Positions 7,119 to 14,003 of a stretch of DNA of 22,039 nucleotides are shown here, piece by piece; positions within the stretch are counted from its first letter, which is position 1; the number at the start of each line of letters is the position of its first letter. The notes beneath the pieces were generated by a model that saw only the letters and a list, made by a program, of their open reading frames with translations, had not been told where the DNA came from and made no database searches. This stretch comes from JABJOE01 sp964344145. Its GTDB lineage: Bacteria; Patescibacteriota; Patescibacteriia; UBA9934. The stretch lies in NCBI GenBank assembly GCA_964344145.1, contig CAYFME010000016.1:1-22039 (forward strand), read 5' to 3'. A program made the position numbers and the translations under genes.

Positions 7119-7577
7119 TAACTCTTGGAGATCTTCTAGAACCTCTTGCGCGTGCTCTGCGGGTTTCACTTTTGGATAGACCTTCGCAATCTTACCATCA
7201 GGATCAACAATGTACGAAATACGATTAATGCCCATGAATGTCTTTCCGTACATGCTTTTTTCTTTCCATGCGCCGTACGCTTGAATCATCTCGGTTGATT
7301 CGTCGGCAAGCAACGTGAATGGCAGCTCGTACTTGTCGATGAATTTTTGATGCTTCGCAGGTGAATCTTTGCTTACACCGAAAACAACAGCATTCATTTT
7401 CTTAAACGTTGGGAAGTTGTCGCGAATGCCGCACGCCTCTTTTGTGCAACCCGGCGTGTCGTCTTTTGGGTAAAAGTAAATCAACAACCACTTCCCTTTG
7501 TAATCAGATAGCTTGTGGATTGTTTCAGATTGATCTGGCAAAGAAAACGCAGGAGCCTTATCGCCGACGTCAAGCAT
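7101..7577 (-). CDS. bcp: Thiol peroxidase Bcp (PrxQ-type peroxiredoxin)
   Basis: 158 aa, typical Bcp length. GDKAPAFSLPDQ (5-16) opens the fold and YFYPKDDTPGCTKEACGIRD (about 34-53) holds the peroxidatic Cys44 and the resolving Cys49 five residues later, the PrxQ hallmark. NRISYIVDPDGKI follows as the usual C-terminal strand. It reduces H2O2 and organic peroxides as a cytoplasmic monomer using thioredoxin or glutaredoxin. The start overlaps the mutY stop by 8 nt, and AAGG lies about 9 nt before the ATG, so it is co-transcribed with mutY and terminates at 7090-7118. It is the second peroxiredoxin in the window. Confidence 0.96.
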   Translation of the reverse strand: MLDVGDKAPAFSLPDQSETIHKLSDYKGKWLLIYFYPKDDTPGCTKEACGIRDNFPTFKKMNAVVFGVSKDSPAKHQKFIDKYELPFTLLADESTEMIQAYGAWKEKSMYGKTFMGINRISYIVDPDGKIAKVYPKVKPAEHAQEVLEDLQELQKSAT

Positions 7578-8469
7578 ACAATGTGACCTTATTATTCTTC
7601 ACGCTCACCATACCATCTTTCTCAAGTCGTTTCAGCATCGCTTCGAGCCATGCAGTGTCGAGTTTGGCGTCGAAGTGTGGATCGATGATAGGTCCAAGCT
7701 TGGAGATCGGTACGCGGTTGGACGTTTGGACAGTTTTGAGAATCCGACCGCGATAAATACGGTCCGGATAACGTTTGTCGCGATGCTTGCGTTCGTTCGC
7801 CTTTTTGATCATGCGTTTTGGAGTATCAACCTTGCCAGACAGGAACGTCTTTGATGATTTGCAGACGTCACGCAACGGACATGTGTCACAAGTCGGCACT
7901 TTTGTGCAATGCGTATTTGCCAAATCAAACAACGCTTGAACAACGTCGTCGAACTTTGATGATTGCATGAGATACTTCATGGCGACCTTACGGATTTCAT
8001 CGTCACGTCTTGGATCAGGAAAGAGATGCTTCAAAAAGATACGTCCGACTACGCGTCGCGTATTTGTATCAATCGGAAATGTTCGCTCTCGGATACTGAA
8101 AAGGCTTACAGCAGCTGCGGTGTACGGGCCGATTCCTTTTAGTGCTCGCCACTCATCCTCAGATGTAGGCATGCCTTGGTCAACGATCTCCCGTGCGATG
8201 TCTCGCAGCACAAGTGCCCGACGATTGTATCCGAGCCCTGACCACGCTTTTAGCACCTGCAAGTTAGTTGCATTTGCAAGTGACTTGCATTTAGGAAAAA
8301 TCCCCAACCATTTTACGTAAAAATCAATCACACGCGAAACTTGCGTCTGCTGCAGCATGATTTCGCTGACGAGAATCTTGTATGGATCGCGCGTCTTGCG
8401 CCAAGGCAAGTCTCTTCCGTACTTGCGGTACCAGAGCAGCAGTTTCCTCGTGACATCACCGCCGCTCAT
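7570..8469 (-). CDS. mutY: A/G-specific adenine DNA glycosylase (MutY-like, no NUDIX-like domain)
   Basis: 299 aa HhH-GPD glycosylase that should remove adenine mispaired with 8-oxoguanine. LPWRKTRDPYKILVSEIMLQ (21-40) and QTQV carry the catalytic Glu36; LKGIGPYTAAAV (110-121) is the helix-hairpin-helix, with Tyr where bifunctional enzymes have Lys; Asp134 in FPIDTNTRRV is the conserved catalytic Asp. Four Cys for a 4Fe-4S cluster are present at 188, 194, 197 and 203, but the first gap is five residues instead of the usual six. The full C-terminal 8-oxoG-recognition domain of E. coli MutY (350 aa) is replaced by a short winged-helix-like tail. DTN instead of the usual DGN leaves some doubt between MutY and a related mismatch glycosylase. 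GGAG precedes the start; it follows the secreted protein by 1 nt. Confidence 0.88.
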   Translation of the reverse strand: MSGGDVTRKLLLWYRKYGRDLPWRKTRDPYKILVSEIMLQQTQVSRVIDFYVKWLGIFPKCKSLANATNLQVLKAWSGLGYNRRALVLRDIAREIVDQGMPTSEDEWRALKGIGPYTAAAVSLFSIRERTFPIDTNTRRVVGRIFLKHLFPDPRRDDEIRKVAMKYLMQSSKFDDVVQALFDLANTHCTKVPTCDTCPLRDVCKSSKTFLSGKVDTPKRMIKKANERKHRDKRYPDRIYRGRILKTVQTSNRVPISKLGPIIDPHFDAKLDTAWLEAMLKRLEKDGMVSVKNNKVTLYA

Positions 8470-8470
8470 A

Positions 8471-9631
8471 CTACTCCGTCAAAATCTGGTCCACGCGCAG
8501 GTACGTCGATCCAACCGTGTCCCAGGTCGTGATCAAATAGTCATCAACAAGCTCTGTGTGCGGACGATGCGCATCACTTTCAACCAAAATCTCACGATCC
8601 AACAGTTCCCCATCCGCAGAAATCACGTAGCGAACGATCCCTGCACGATCATCCGTACGTGTTCCATCAGGTGGTGGCGGAAGCTCGCCCTCCGGATAAG
8701 CCTCATCGTCAATACGACTGTGAATGATCATTGTTCCATTGTCCAAAATAACAGCTGACGTGAAAGCAAGATTTGTGCGTTCTTCATTCACGAGCTCCTC
8801 TTCGGACACCTGATTCCACTGTCCGTCAAACTTCAGCAGCTGCAATGGACTATGAGCGACGTTGTTGAGCGTTTCGCCGGCGAACACCCAGTACTCATCC
8901 CCAACATGAAGCGCGCTGGATCCATTTCCGTGCGTGTACGCTCCTCCTCCGATCTCAGCCGTGCCAGCTTGTTCGAGAGATGTGTCGAACAGGAACAATT
9001 TGTGACCAATCCCAGGCCAGAAGTAGGCGACCGCAACGCCGTCATCTGTCTCGACCATGAACATGTCGTTCGTTGGGATGAATGTCAACTGACCGAGTGC
9101 ATCCGTGATCTCATATTGATCAACAACGACTGTTGAATCAACGACGTTAAAATCTGTGTCGATTTTCAAAAGGTAGCTCGTATTTGCGCTGTCGGTTGAA
9201 AACACAATCCAATGATAGTCGTGAGTAAAGATGTGCCAATGGTCCGCGATACCATCGCCACCTGTTGTATTGGTATCAGCAACGGTCGTCCATGTGCGGA
9301 CGGCGGTCGGATCGCTGCCGATTTCATATCGCGCCATGCGGATCGTATCTCCACTCTCACCAGAAAGAACAATCTCATCCTGTCCATCATAAACGGGAAA
9401 CAGCCAAATCGGGACGCCGTCCACGCGAGAGGTGTCAACAACCGTCTCAAAGCCAGTGAATGCAGTACTCGATCCAGTGATCGCTGCGTCAGCCTGCTCC
9501 TGCGCTTCGACATCGTTTTGAATGGTCTCAAAGTCATTTTGCAGTTCTTCTGGAACTTCTGAGACATCCATGGATACAAAAAACATCCACGGCAGGACGA
9601 ACTCCAGAAGCAGGGCGACGGTACTCAGCAT
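8471..9631 (-). CDS. Exported beta-rich protein of unknown function (possible beta-propeller)
   Basis: 386 aa. The first 20 or so residues (MLSTVALLLEFVLPWMFFVS) are a hydrophobic signal or anchor, followed by an acidic Gln/Glu-rich linker (about 21-50). The remainder alternates short hydrophobic strands with turns, for example WHIFTHDYHWIVFSTDS, TFIPTNDMFMVET, GDEYWVFAGE and TSAVILDNGTMIIHSR, a spacing resembling a WD40/NHL-like propeller; I cannot name a family. PEGELPPPPDG forms a proline loop near residue 320. It heads the operon with mutY (1 nt gap) and bcp, an odd pairing of an exported protein with DNA repair. The start is supported by a TATAAT box 20 nt upstream. Confidence 0.72.
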   Translation of the reverse strand: MLSTVALLLEFVLPWMFFVSMDVSEVPEELQNDFETIQNDVEAQEQADAAITGSSTAFTGFETVVDTSRVDGVPIWLFPVYDGQDEIVLSGESGDTIRMARYEIGSDPTAVRTWTTVADTNTTGGDGIADHWHIFTHDYHWIVFSTDSANTSYLLKIDTDFNVVDSTVVVDQYEITDALGQLTFIPTNDMFMVETDDGVAVAYFWPGIGHKLFLFDTSLEQAGTAEIGGGAYTHGNGSSALHVGDEYWVFAGETLNNVAHSPLQLLKFDGQWNQVSEEELVNEERTNLAFTSAVILDNGTMIIHSRIDDEAYPEGELPPPPDGTRTDDRAGIVRYVISADGELLDREILVESDAHRPHTELVDDYLITTWDTVGSTYLRVDQILTE

Positions 9632-9644
9632 AGTTAATCTGTAG

Positions 9645-9650
9645 TAGGAT
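9645..9650 (+). promoter_or_regulatory. Candidate -10 box of the SpoU methyltransferase gene
   Basis: TAGGAT lies 6 nt before the ATG at 9657, placing the transcription start at about the first base of the start codon. No good -35 is visible 16-18 nt upstream, so this is weak on its own and gains support from the same geometry at other operons in the window. Confidence 0.35.
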
Positions 9651-9651
9651 C

Positions 9652-9680
9652 ATTATATGCTATCAAAAGCCCAGGAGAAA
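9652..9680 (-). promoter_or_regulatory. Promoter of the exported protein-mutY-bcp operon
   Basis: Minus strand: a perfect TATAAT (9657-9652), with the weak -35 TTTCTC 17 nt upstream (9680-9675), lying inside the first codons of the divergent methyltransferase gene. The ATG at 9631 is 20 nt downstream of the -10, giving a predicted leader of about 14 nt, longer than for the other operons here. Confidence 0.55.
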
Positions 9681-10319
9681 CTCATCCGCTCACTGCACCG
9701 TAAAAAAGCTCGTCGCGAGCTTGGAAAGTGCCTTGTTGAAGGAAAGAAATTGATCGACGCTGCCGGAGAGTTCGTCGAGTTCGTTTTTACTCGAACGGAT
9801 ACGGAAGGATTCGATAAACTCGTCACGACACAGACACCGCAAGGAATCGCTGGTGTTGCTCGCGTGCCAGAGTGGAACGTTGATGACGTAGAATCAAAGA
9901 ACACGATCGTTGCTCTCGACGGTGTGCAAGATCCTGGCAATGTCGGAGCGATCCTTCGCGCATGCCTCGGATTCAACGCATCGCTCGTGCTGATCGAAAG
10001 TGCCGACCCGACGAACCCGAAAGTTGTCCGCTCGAGCGCTGGTACATTGTTTTCAGTGCCTTGGGTTGAGATGAAACGAAAAGACGCAAGCGCGTGGCTT
10101 ACCTCTCTTGATCGGGATGTCCTCCGCCTTGAAAATCGCTCGAACGCCATTGCACACACTCAACAGACCAACAGACCGGCGATTATTATTGCTGGTTCTG
10201 AAGGTTCGGGCATCCAGTTGACGCTTGATGCACCGTCGTTGCAGATTGCGCATGCACCGGAGCTGGAGTCCTTGAATGTGGCTCAGGCCGTGACGGTGGT
10301 TCTGGCCTTTCGTCAGTAG
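9657..10319 (+). CDS. SpoU/TrmH-family RNA 2'-O-ribose methyltransferase
   Basis: 220 aa SPOUT-class enzyme. The N-terminal part (1-70) resembles the RNA-binding substrate-recognition domain with LVEGKKLIDAA (26-36). The knotted catalytic domain carries motif 1, ALDGVQDPGNVGAILRAC (86-103) with the catalytic Asn and Arg; motif 2, AGSEGSGI (179-186); and motif 3, LESLNVAQAVTVVL (203-216). These are diagnostic for TrmH-type methyltransferases that modify 23S rRNA or tRNA riboses; RlmB- or TsnR-like specificity cannot be separated by sequence alone. Single-gene unit, divergent from the mutY operon. No Shine-Dalgarno; a -10 box lies 6 nt before the ATG. Its last 134 nt overlap the convergent NodB-like gene. 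Confidence 0.93.
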   Translation: MLSKAQEKLIRSLHRKKARRELGKCLVEGKKLIDAAGEFVEFVFTRTDTEGFDKLVTTQTPQGIAGVARVPEWNVDDVESKNTIVALDGVQDPGNVGAILRACLGFNASLVLIESADPTNPKVVRSSAGTLFSVPWVEMKRKDASAWLTSLDRDVLRLENRSNAIAHTQQTNRPAIIIAGSEGSGIQLTLDAPSLQIAHAPELESLNVAQAVTVVLAFRQ

Positions 10320-11181
10320 CTTCCTCGAGAATGTCCGTCACCGTTCGCACTTCAACGCCACGCTCATCAAAAAACACAAACAGTTCGACAATTTCATCCC
10401 AATGGCCCTCGATCGATGGATCGGCAATAACCAACCCCATTACCTCGCCTTCCTGTGCGAGGTTGAGTTCTTCCTCAATATCCTCAAGTGAAGCGATGTA
10501 GATCGGCTTGTCGACAGCATAGCCCGACTTTCCCACAAGAATAACCTCTTGGCCGTCGTACTCGACCGTTGTTGGTGAGGTCACCAAATCATGTTGACCC
10601 GTTGATGGTCCGGTTTGAGAAGCGTTGTACAAAATACCGTCGGGCCAGTCTGTTTCTTCGTCAGACATACTTGCTGACGTGATCACGCCGTCTGCACTCA
10701 ATGGTTCAATCATCGCGAGGAGCTCATCCATATTGCCCTCGTATTGACGATCGTCACTTTCACTATCCACGTTTGTATACCCATCCCAGCCCGCGTGGCT
10801 CAAACCGTGGTGATGTAGACCAATTTCATGACCATGTTCGTCCCATGTATGCACAAGCTCAAGACGCTCATCAACAAGGTACGAAGCCCAGGTTGAGGAA
10901 AAATGCAGAGTAATTTTTGCTCCATAGGAATCTGCAAGCTCGATCAAATCAACGATGTCCGGCCAATGCTCACGCATATCATTGGGAGACTGAGGCTCGA
11001 CGTGAACCAAGACATACGCTGGCGGCACATAAGCGTCCTCTTCATCTACCTCGATGTCAGGCGATAATTCAAGTGTCGCTTCTTGGACCGTTGTTTGGGC
11101 ATAAAACCAAATGGCACCGACAATAACGACGGCACAAAAAGCCGTGATGGCAAATGCAAGGGGGACAAGAAAACGTTTCAT
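10186..11181 (-). CDS. Exported NodB-like (polysaccharide-deacetylase-fold) protein, last gene of the glnII operon
   Basis: 331 aa. Residues 5-28 form a signal anchor, followed by an acidic linker (35-50). AYVLVHVEPQSP (55-66) looks like strand 1 of a NodB/ChbG-type barrel with His-Glu where deacetylases have Asp-Asp. Then ADSYGAKITLHFSS (83-96) and WDEHGHEIGLHHHGLSHAG (113-131), which contains the typical GHEIGLHxH metal-binding strand. GVITSASMSDEET and GVEVRTVTDIL continue the fold. So it is probably a metal-dependent carbohydrate esterase relative acting outside the membrane, but the altered first motif makes activity uncertain. Recognisable sequence ends near residue 290; the remaining Pro/Ser/Thr-rich 43 residues are antisense to the methyltransferase gene and may be a stop-codon read-on extension. 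It starts 1 nt after the upstream gene's stop. Confidence 0.7.
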   Translation of the reverse strand: MKRFLVPLAFAITAFCAVVIVGAIWFYAQTTVQEATLELSPDIEVDEEDAYVPPAYVLVHVEPQSPNDMREHWPDIVDLIELADSYGAKITLHFSSTWASYLVDERLELVHTWDEHGHEIGLHHHGLSHAGWDGYTNVDSESDDRQYEGNMDELLAMIEPLSADGVITSASMSDEETDWPDGILYNASQTGPSTGQHDLVTSPTTVEYDGQEVILVGKSGYAVDKPIYIASLEDIEEELNLAQEGEVMGLVIADPSIEGHWDEIVELFVFFDERGVEVRTVTDILEEATDERPEPPSRPEPHSRTPAPVHAQSATTVHQASTGCPNLQNQQ

Positions 11182-11182
11182 A

Positions 11183-11392
11183 CTACATTGCGCTCATCCA
11201 GCGCACGATAAACCCAATAACGATTAACGTGACGCCAACGATACCAACAAACTGTTCCGTGCGCATTTCTGTGAGGACTTTTTTATCAATGCGTCGCTCT
11301 AACATCACCCCGTGGTGAACACGAAGCACGGTGTACGCAAGAAAGAGTTCACCGATGGTTTGAATAAGATGTCCAACGAAGATGTAATTCAT
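11183..11392 (-). CDS. Two-TM miniprotein of unknown function
   Basis: 69 aa, start MNYIFVGHLIQTIGELF. Hydrophobic helices at about 2-24 and 47-67 are joined by a charged loop with HHGVMLERRIDKKVLTEMR. The size and hairpin topology suggest a small membrane subunit. I do not recognise a family. It lies 4 nt after the CC-motif membrane protein and 1 nt before the NodB-like gene, so it is translated as part of that operon, which is the main evidence that it is real. Confidence 0.62.
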   Translation of the reverse strand: MNYIFVGHLIQTIGELFLAYTVLRVHHGVMLERRIDKKVLTEMRTEQFVGIVGVTLIVIGFIVRWMSAM

Positions 11393-11396
11393 AGAT

Positions 11397-11966
11397 TTAG
11401 CGTTTTGGATTTTTACAGATGTTGGGGTTCGTTGATGCTTGCTTTAGCGACCACCAGAGGCCGACAATAAGCAAAATGAAGCTCAGCGGTACGACCCACG
11501 GCCAAATCGTCGTCAATGTTGCCGTGACCTGTAAGCCAAGGACAAGAATCAGTGTCGGTACGCAGCAGGCAGCACCGCCTAAAAGGGCGGGGACAGTCGC
11601 GGCGAGTGACGTTATACCGCTCCATCCATGCCAACCAATACGTCGAAAGATGAAATAGCTGAGCATGATGTTCCAGGCAACGAGCTCGCTGAGGATAAGC
11701 GCGATCAGCAAGTTGATCACTGACAAAAAGATCGTTACATACGGCAGTTCGATCGTCCCAATGGATTCGAAGAGAAACGGCGCGCGTTGTCGGGCCAGAA
11801 GCGATTGCCAGTTGTCTACGGTTGTTACACCCCACTCGGTCCCTTGATCGGCGCCGATGACAAGAAACTGAGTCACGAGCAGATACAAGAGCATGTACAA
11901 CACAAATGCTCCAATACCCACGTAGATGTATCGACGCTCAGCGAGAAGTTGTTTGACAACGTGCAT
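11397..11966 (-). CDS. Four-TM membrane protein with an intramembrane Cys-Cys-x-Pro motif
   Basis: 189 aa with hydrophobic segments at about 13-38, 75-107, 118-148 and 153-173. The third contains ALLGGAACCVPTLILVLGL (127-145) with Cys134-Cys135 and Pro137. Vicinal Cys followed by Pro inside a helix recalls metal- or thiol-handling membrane proteins such as MerT, but overall similarity is not evident, so no function is assigned. A loop after the first helix (39-70) should face outside. It follows the DUF3179 gene by 2 nt and precedes the two-TM miniprotein by 4 nt. Confidence 0.65.
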   Translation of the reverse strand: MHVVKQLLAERRYIYVGIGAFVLYMLLYLLVTQFLVIGADQGTEWGVTTVDNWQSLLARQRAPFLFESIGTIELPYVTIFLSVINLLIALILSELVAWNIMLSYFIFRRIGWHGWSGITSLAATVPALLGGAACCVPTLILVLGLQVTATLTTIWPWVVPLSFILLIVGLWWSLKQASTNPNICKNPKR

Positions 11967-11968
11967 AT

Positions 11969-12886
11969 CTATTGAATCAGCTTCGTCTCAGGATAGTACG
12001 CGTACCAGGCGAACCACATAACTTCAAAGCCCCCGACACTATCGCGATCGTCTACGGACGACGTAAGATACGCAACTGGTTGTCCGTCTTCATCGATGGT
12101 ACCAATAACGACCTCTTTCGGATCCAGTCGATCGTCTTCGTAAATAGGTGCAAACAACAAATTGTCAGAGAAGTAGTAACCACTCTCATCTAAATAGGAA
12201 CCGTAAGGATCGCCACTTTCTGAGTAATCACGCAAAAATCCGGTGTCGCGCGACATGACGACTGTGTCGGGATAGGTTTCAGACCATTGTTTCCACGTCG
12301 TCCAAATGACGTCGAACGATTCTAGCTCCGATCCAAGATAATCGCCTGTAATAGCCGTCGCGGCGATTTGTGGCCAGTACGAATCTGTTTCGCGGTCGTA
12401 CATGATGAGGTTTGAGTTGACGAGCTTTCCGGAAACACCAAATGTAGGATCGTCCGCATCTTGATTCGGTGCGTAGTACCCGATCGCGGAGCCGGTCAAC
12501 GGACAATACGTCACTGATGCAGCCATGCCATCGTGCTCAATGTTGACGATCTCATGCCAAACAACGATGCGCTGCGGGTAGGCATAAGCCTGATCACCGT
12601 CGATGACGCCAAACACGATATCGTTCGCGAGCAACCACTCGTTTGCATCGTCTACAGACTCATACTGAGGATCGTCGACCGCCGGAATACCATCCTTGCC
12701 CGGTCCACCAGATCGAATGTTTTCAACAAGTTCTGTCACGTAGTCCTGCTGATCCTCATCAAGCGCCAAAAAGTCCTTGCTTTCCTGATCAATCTCCGGA
12801 ATCGGCTCAGTTGTGAAAACAAAAACAAGTGCGATGAGCACAAGAACCAATCCTCCAATCAAGATCGCAATGCTTTGTGGCTTCAT
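11969..12886 (-). CDS. Membrane-anchored DUF3179 protein (CxxT type)
   Basis: 305 aa. A signal anchor (7-25) precedes an acidic linker with the characteristic GGPGKDGIPAVDDPQY (60-75) that DUF3179 proteins carry before the core. YPQRIVVWHEIVN (103-115) and ASVTYCPLTGSAIGY (123-137) are the family signature: His111, Glu112 and Cys128, with Thr131 where the paralogue at 3369-4478 has a second Cys. VSGKLVNSNLIMYDRETDSYW and MSRDTGFLRDY complete the domain. It is more canonical than the first copy. Function unknown; exported by inference. It overlaps the four-TM gene upstream by 4 nt and sits mid-operon. Confidence 0.9.
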   Translation of the reverse strand: MKPQSIAILIGGLVLVLIALVFVFTTEPIPEIDQESKDFLALDEDQQDYVTELVENIRSGGPGKDGIPAVDDPQYESVDDANEWLLANDIVFGVIDGDQAYAYPQRIVVWHEIVNIEHDGMAASVTYCPLTGSAIGYYAPNQDADDPTFGVSGKLVNSNLIMYDRETDSYWPQIAATAITGDYLGSELESFDVIWTTWKQWSETYPDTVVMSRDTGFLRDYSESGDPYGSYLDESGYYFSDNLLFAPIYEDDRLDPKEVVIGTIDEDGQPVAYLTSSVDDRDSVGGFEVMWFAWYAYYPETKLIQ

Positions 12887-13434
12887 ACGACGGGTGGTTG
12901 CGGCTTCCGACGTTTCAAACGGAATCGCTGTATAGGCGTGATAGCGATTGTAAGAATAAAGCCAGTGAAAATCGATCCGACAACGGTCGCGAGTGCTTGA
13001 ACGTGTGGAACAAAGTAGCTTGCGGTTGCTTCCAGGGCTACTTCGATTTGCTCGGCAGCAAGACCTTGCGCCTCATATTGTTCACGCAAGTATTCCAGAT
13101 ACAGCTCAATAGGTTGAGGAACGAGCCAAACGTAGAGATACACAACGATCGCGCCGACAATGGCAATCGTCAGCGTCATGACAGCGCCAGAACGGAGTGC
13201 CCTCCCCCATTCCAATGCCTTATCGCGATGTGCTGCGTGGCTCAACATCAACCAGAAACCGATCAGCGGAATCAAGATGGCGAGGGTTCCTGTGATATTT
13301 CCCCATTCCGGTCGCTCGTACACGCTGACAAGAATATTTTCACCGACCATCCAAAGGAGTGTAACACCCACGACAAGAAGTCCCATGCGAAGTTCTGCCT
13401 GCCACTTGTTCCAAAACGCTTTTGCCATACGCAT
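12883..13434 (-). CDS. Four-TM protein, DUF4199-like
   Basis: 183 aa with helices at about 16-38, 47-65, 84-107 and 146-172. Between helices 3 and 4 there is an amphipathic stretch with YLEYLREQYEAQGLAAEQIEVALEA (about 112-136). This layout (four helices, long charged loop, about 165-185 aa) is that of DUF4199 proteins, though I make that link on topology only. Start may be 13434 or the ATG at 13428: a TAAAAT sequence in the end of the kinase gene lies 8 nt before the latter and could be an internal -10 box. Directly abuts the kinase stop and overlaps the DUF3179 gene by 4 nt. Confidence 0.62.
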   Translation of the reverse strand: MRMAKAFWNKWQAELRMGLLVVGVTLLWMVGENILVSVYERPEWGNITGTLAILIPLIGFWLMLSHAAHRDKALEWGRALRSGAVMTLTIAIVGAIVVYLYVWLVPQPIELYLEYLREQYEAQGLAAEQIEVALEATASYFVPHVQALATVVGSIFTGFILTIAITPIQRFRLKRRKPQPPVV

Positions 13435-13944
13435 CTATTTTAGCAGATTCTGAACCTGCGCATAAACTTCGTCAGCATCGAGCGCATCGGTATCAATGAT
13501 CGTTGCATCTGTTCGGCTGTCCTTGATTTCATTCAGACGATCCCAGAACATGGCTACTTTTTCTGGCGTGAGCAAGCCCTTCGGCCTCCAGCCGCGCTCG
13601 TCAGCACGCTTGAGCACGGACTCTTTTGATGCCCAAAGCACAATCTCATGGATCTCCGCGCCGTGCTTCTCGGCGAGCTTATAGTAAGAGTCAAGAACAG
13701 ATGGCGCGTAGGTCATCTTGTCGATGATGACGGTTCGTCCCAGTTTCAGCATGGCATTGATCACAGCGGTCGAGAGAGCCAACGTCATTTCCCATCGTTC
13801 TTCTCGATAGTCACGATAGCCGCTAATAAATCTGCTCTGCGCATCAACGTCGAGAAGAAACGACAACCGGATGTCCTTATGGATCTTTTGAGCAAGAGTG
13901 CTTTTCCCAACGCCACACGGTCCGTTGATCACGATCAATTTCAT
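13435..13944 (-). CDS. P-loop kinase-like protein (AAA_33 / small-molecule kinase type)
   Basis: 169 aa starting MKLIVINGPCGVGKST, an N-terminal beta strand running straight into Walker A (8-16). LDVDAQSRFISGYRD follows at the position used for substrate recognition in adenylate/shikimate-type kinases, RTVIIDKMTYAP is the second strand, and LKRADERGWRPKG provides the lid Arg residues. The family phosphorylates small metabolites or RNA ends; the substrate is unknown. An upstream ATG at 14031 would extend the frame into the glutamine synthetase gene and add 29 residues lacking similarity, so the ATG at 13944 is preferred. It comes 59 nt after the glnII stop, with a TACCAT sequence 8 nt before the ATG that may be a weak promoter. 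Confidence 0.8.
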   Translation of the reverse strand: MKLIVINGPCGVGKSTLAQKIHKDIRLSFLLDVDAQSRFISGYRDYREERWEMTLALSTAVINAMLKLGRTVIIDKMTYAPSVLDSYYKLAEKHGAEIHEIVLWASKESVLKRADERGWRPKGLLTPEKVAMFWDRLNEIKDSRTDATIIDTDALDADEVYAQVQNLLK

Positions 13945-14003
13945 ACGCTGCGATGGTACTACAAGAAGCGAAAACGAGCCACCATCGGCAGCCCGCTTTC
14001 CAT

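Noticed and set aside
10290..10341. Inverted repeat GTGACGG / CCGTCAC across the convergent gene ends
   Set aside because: 38-nt loop and no T-run on either side; not a convincing terminator.
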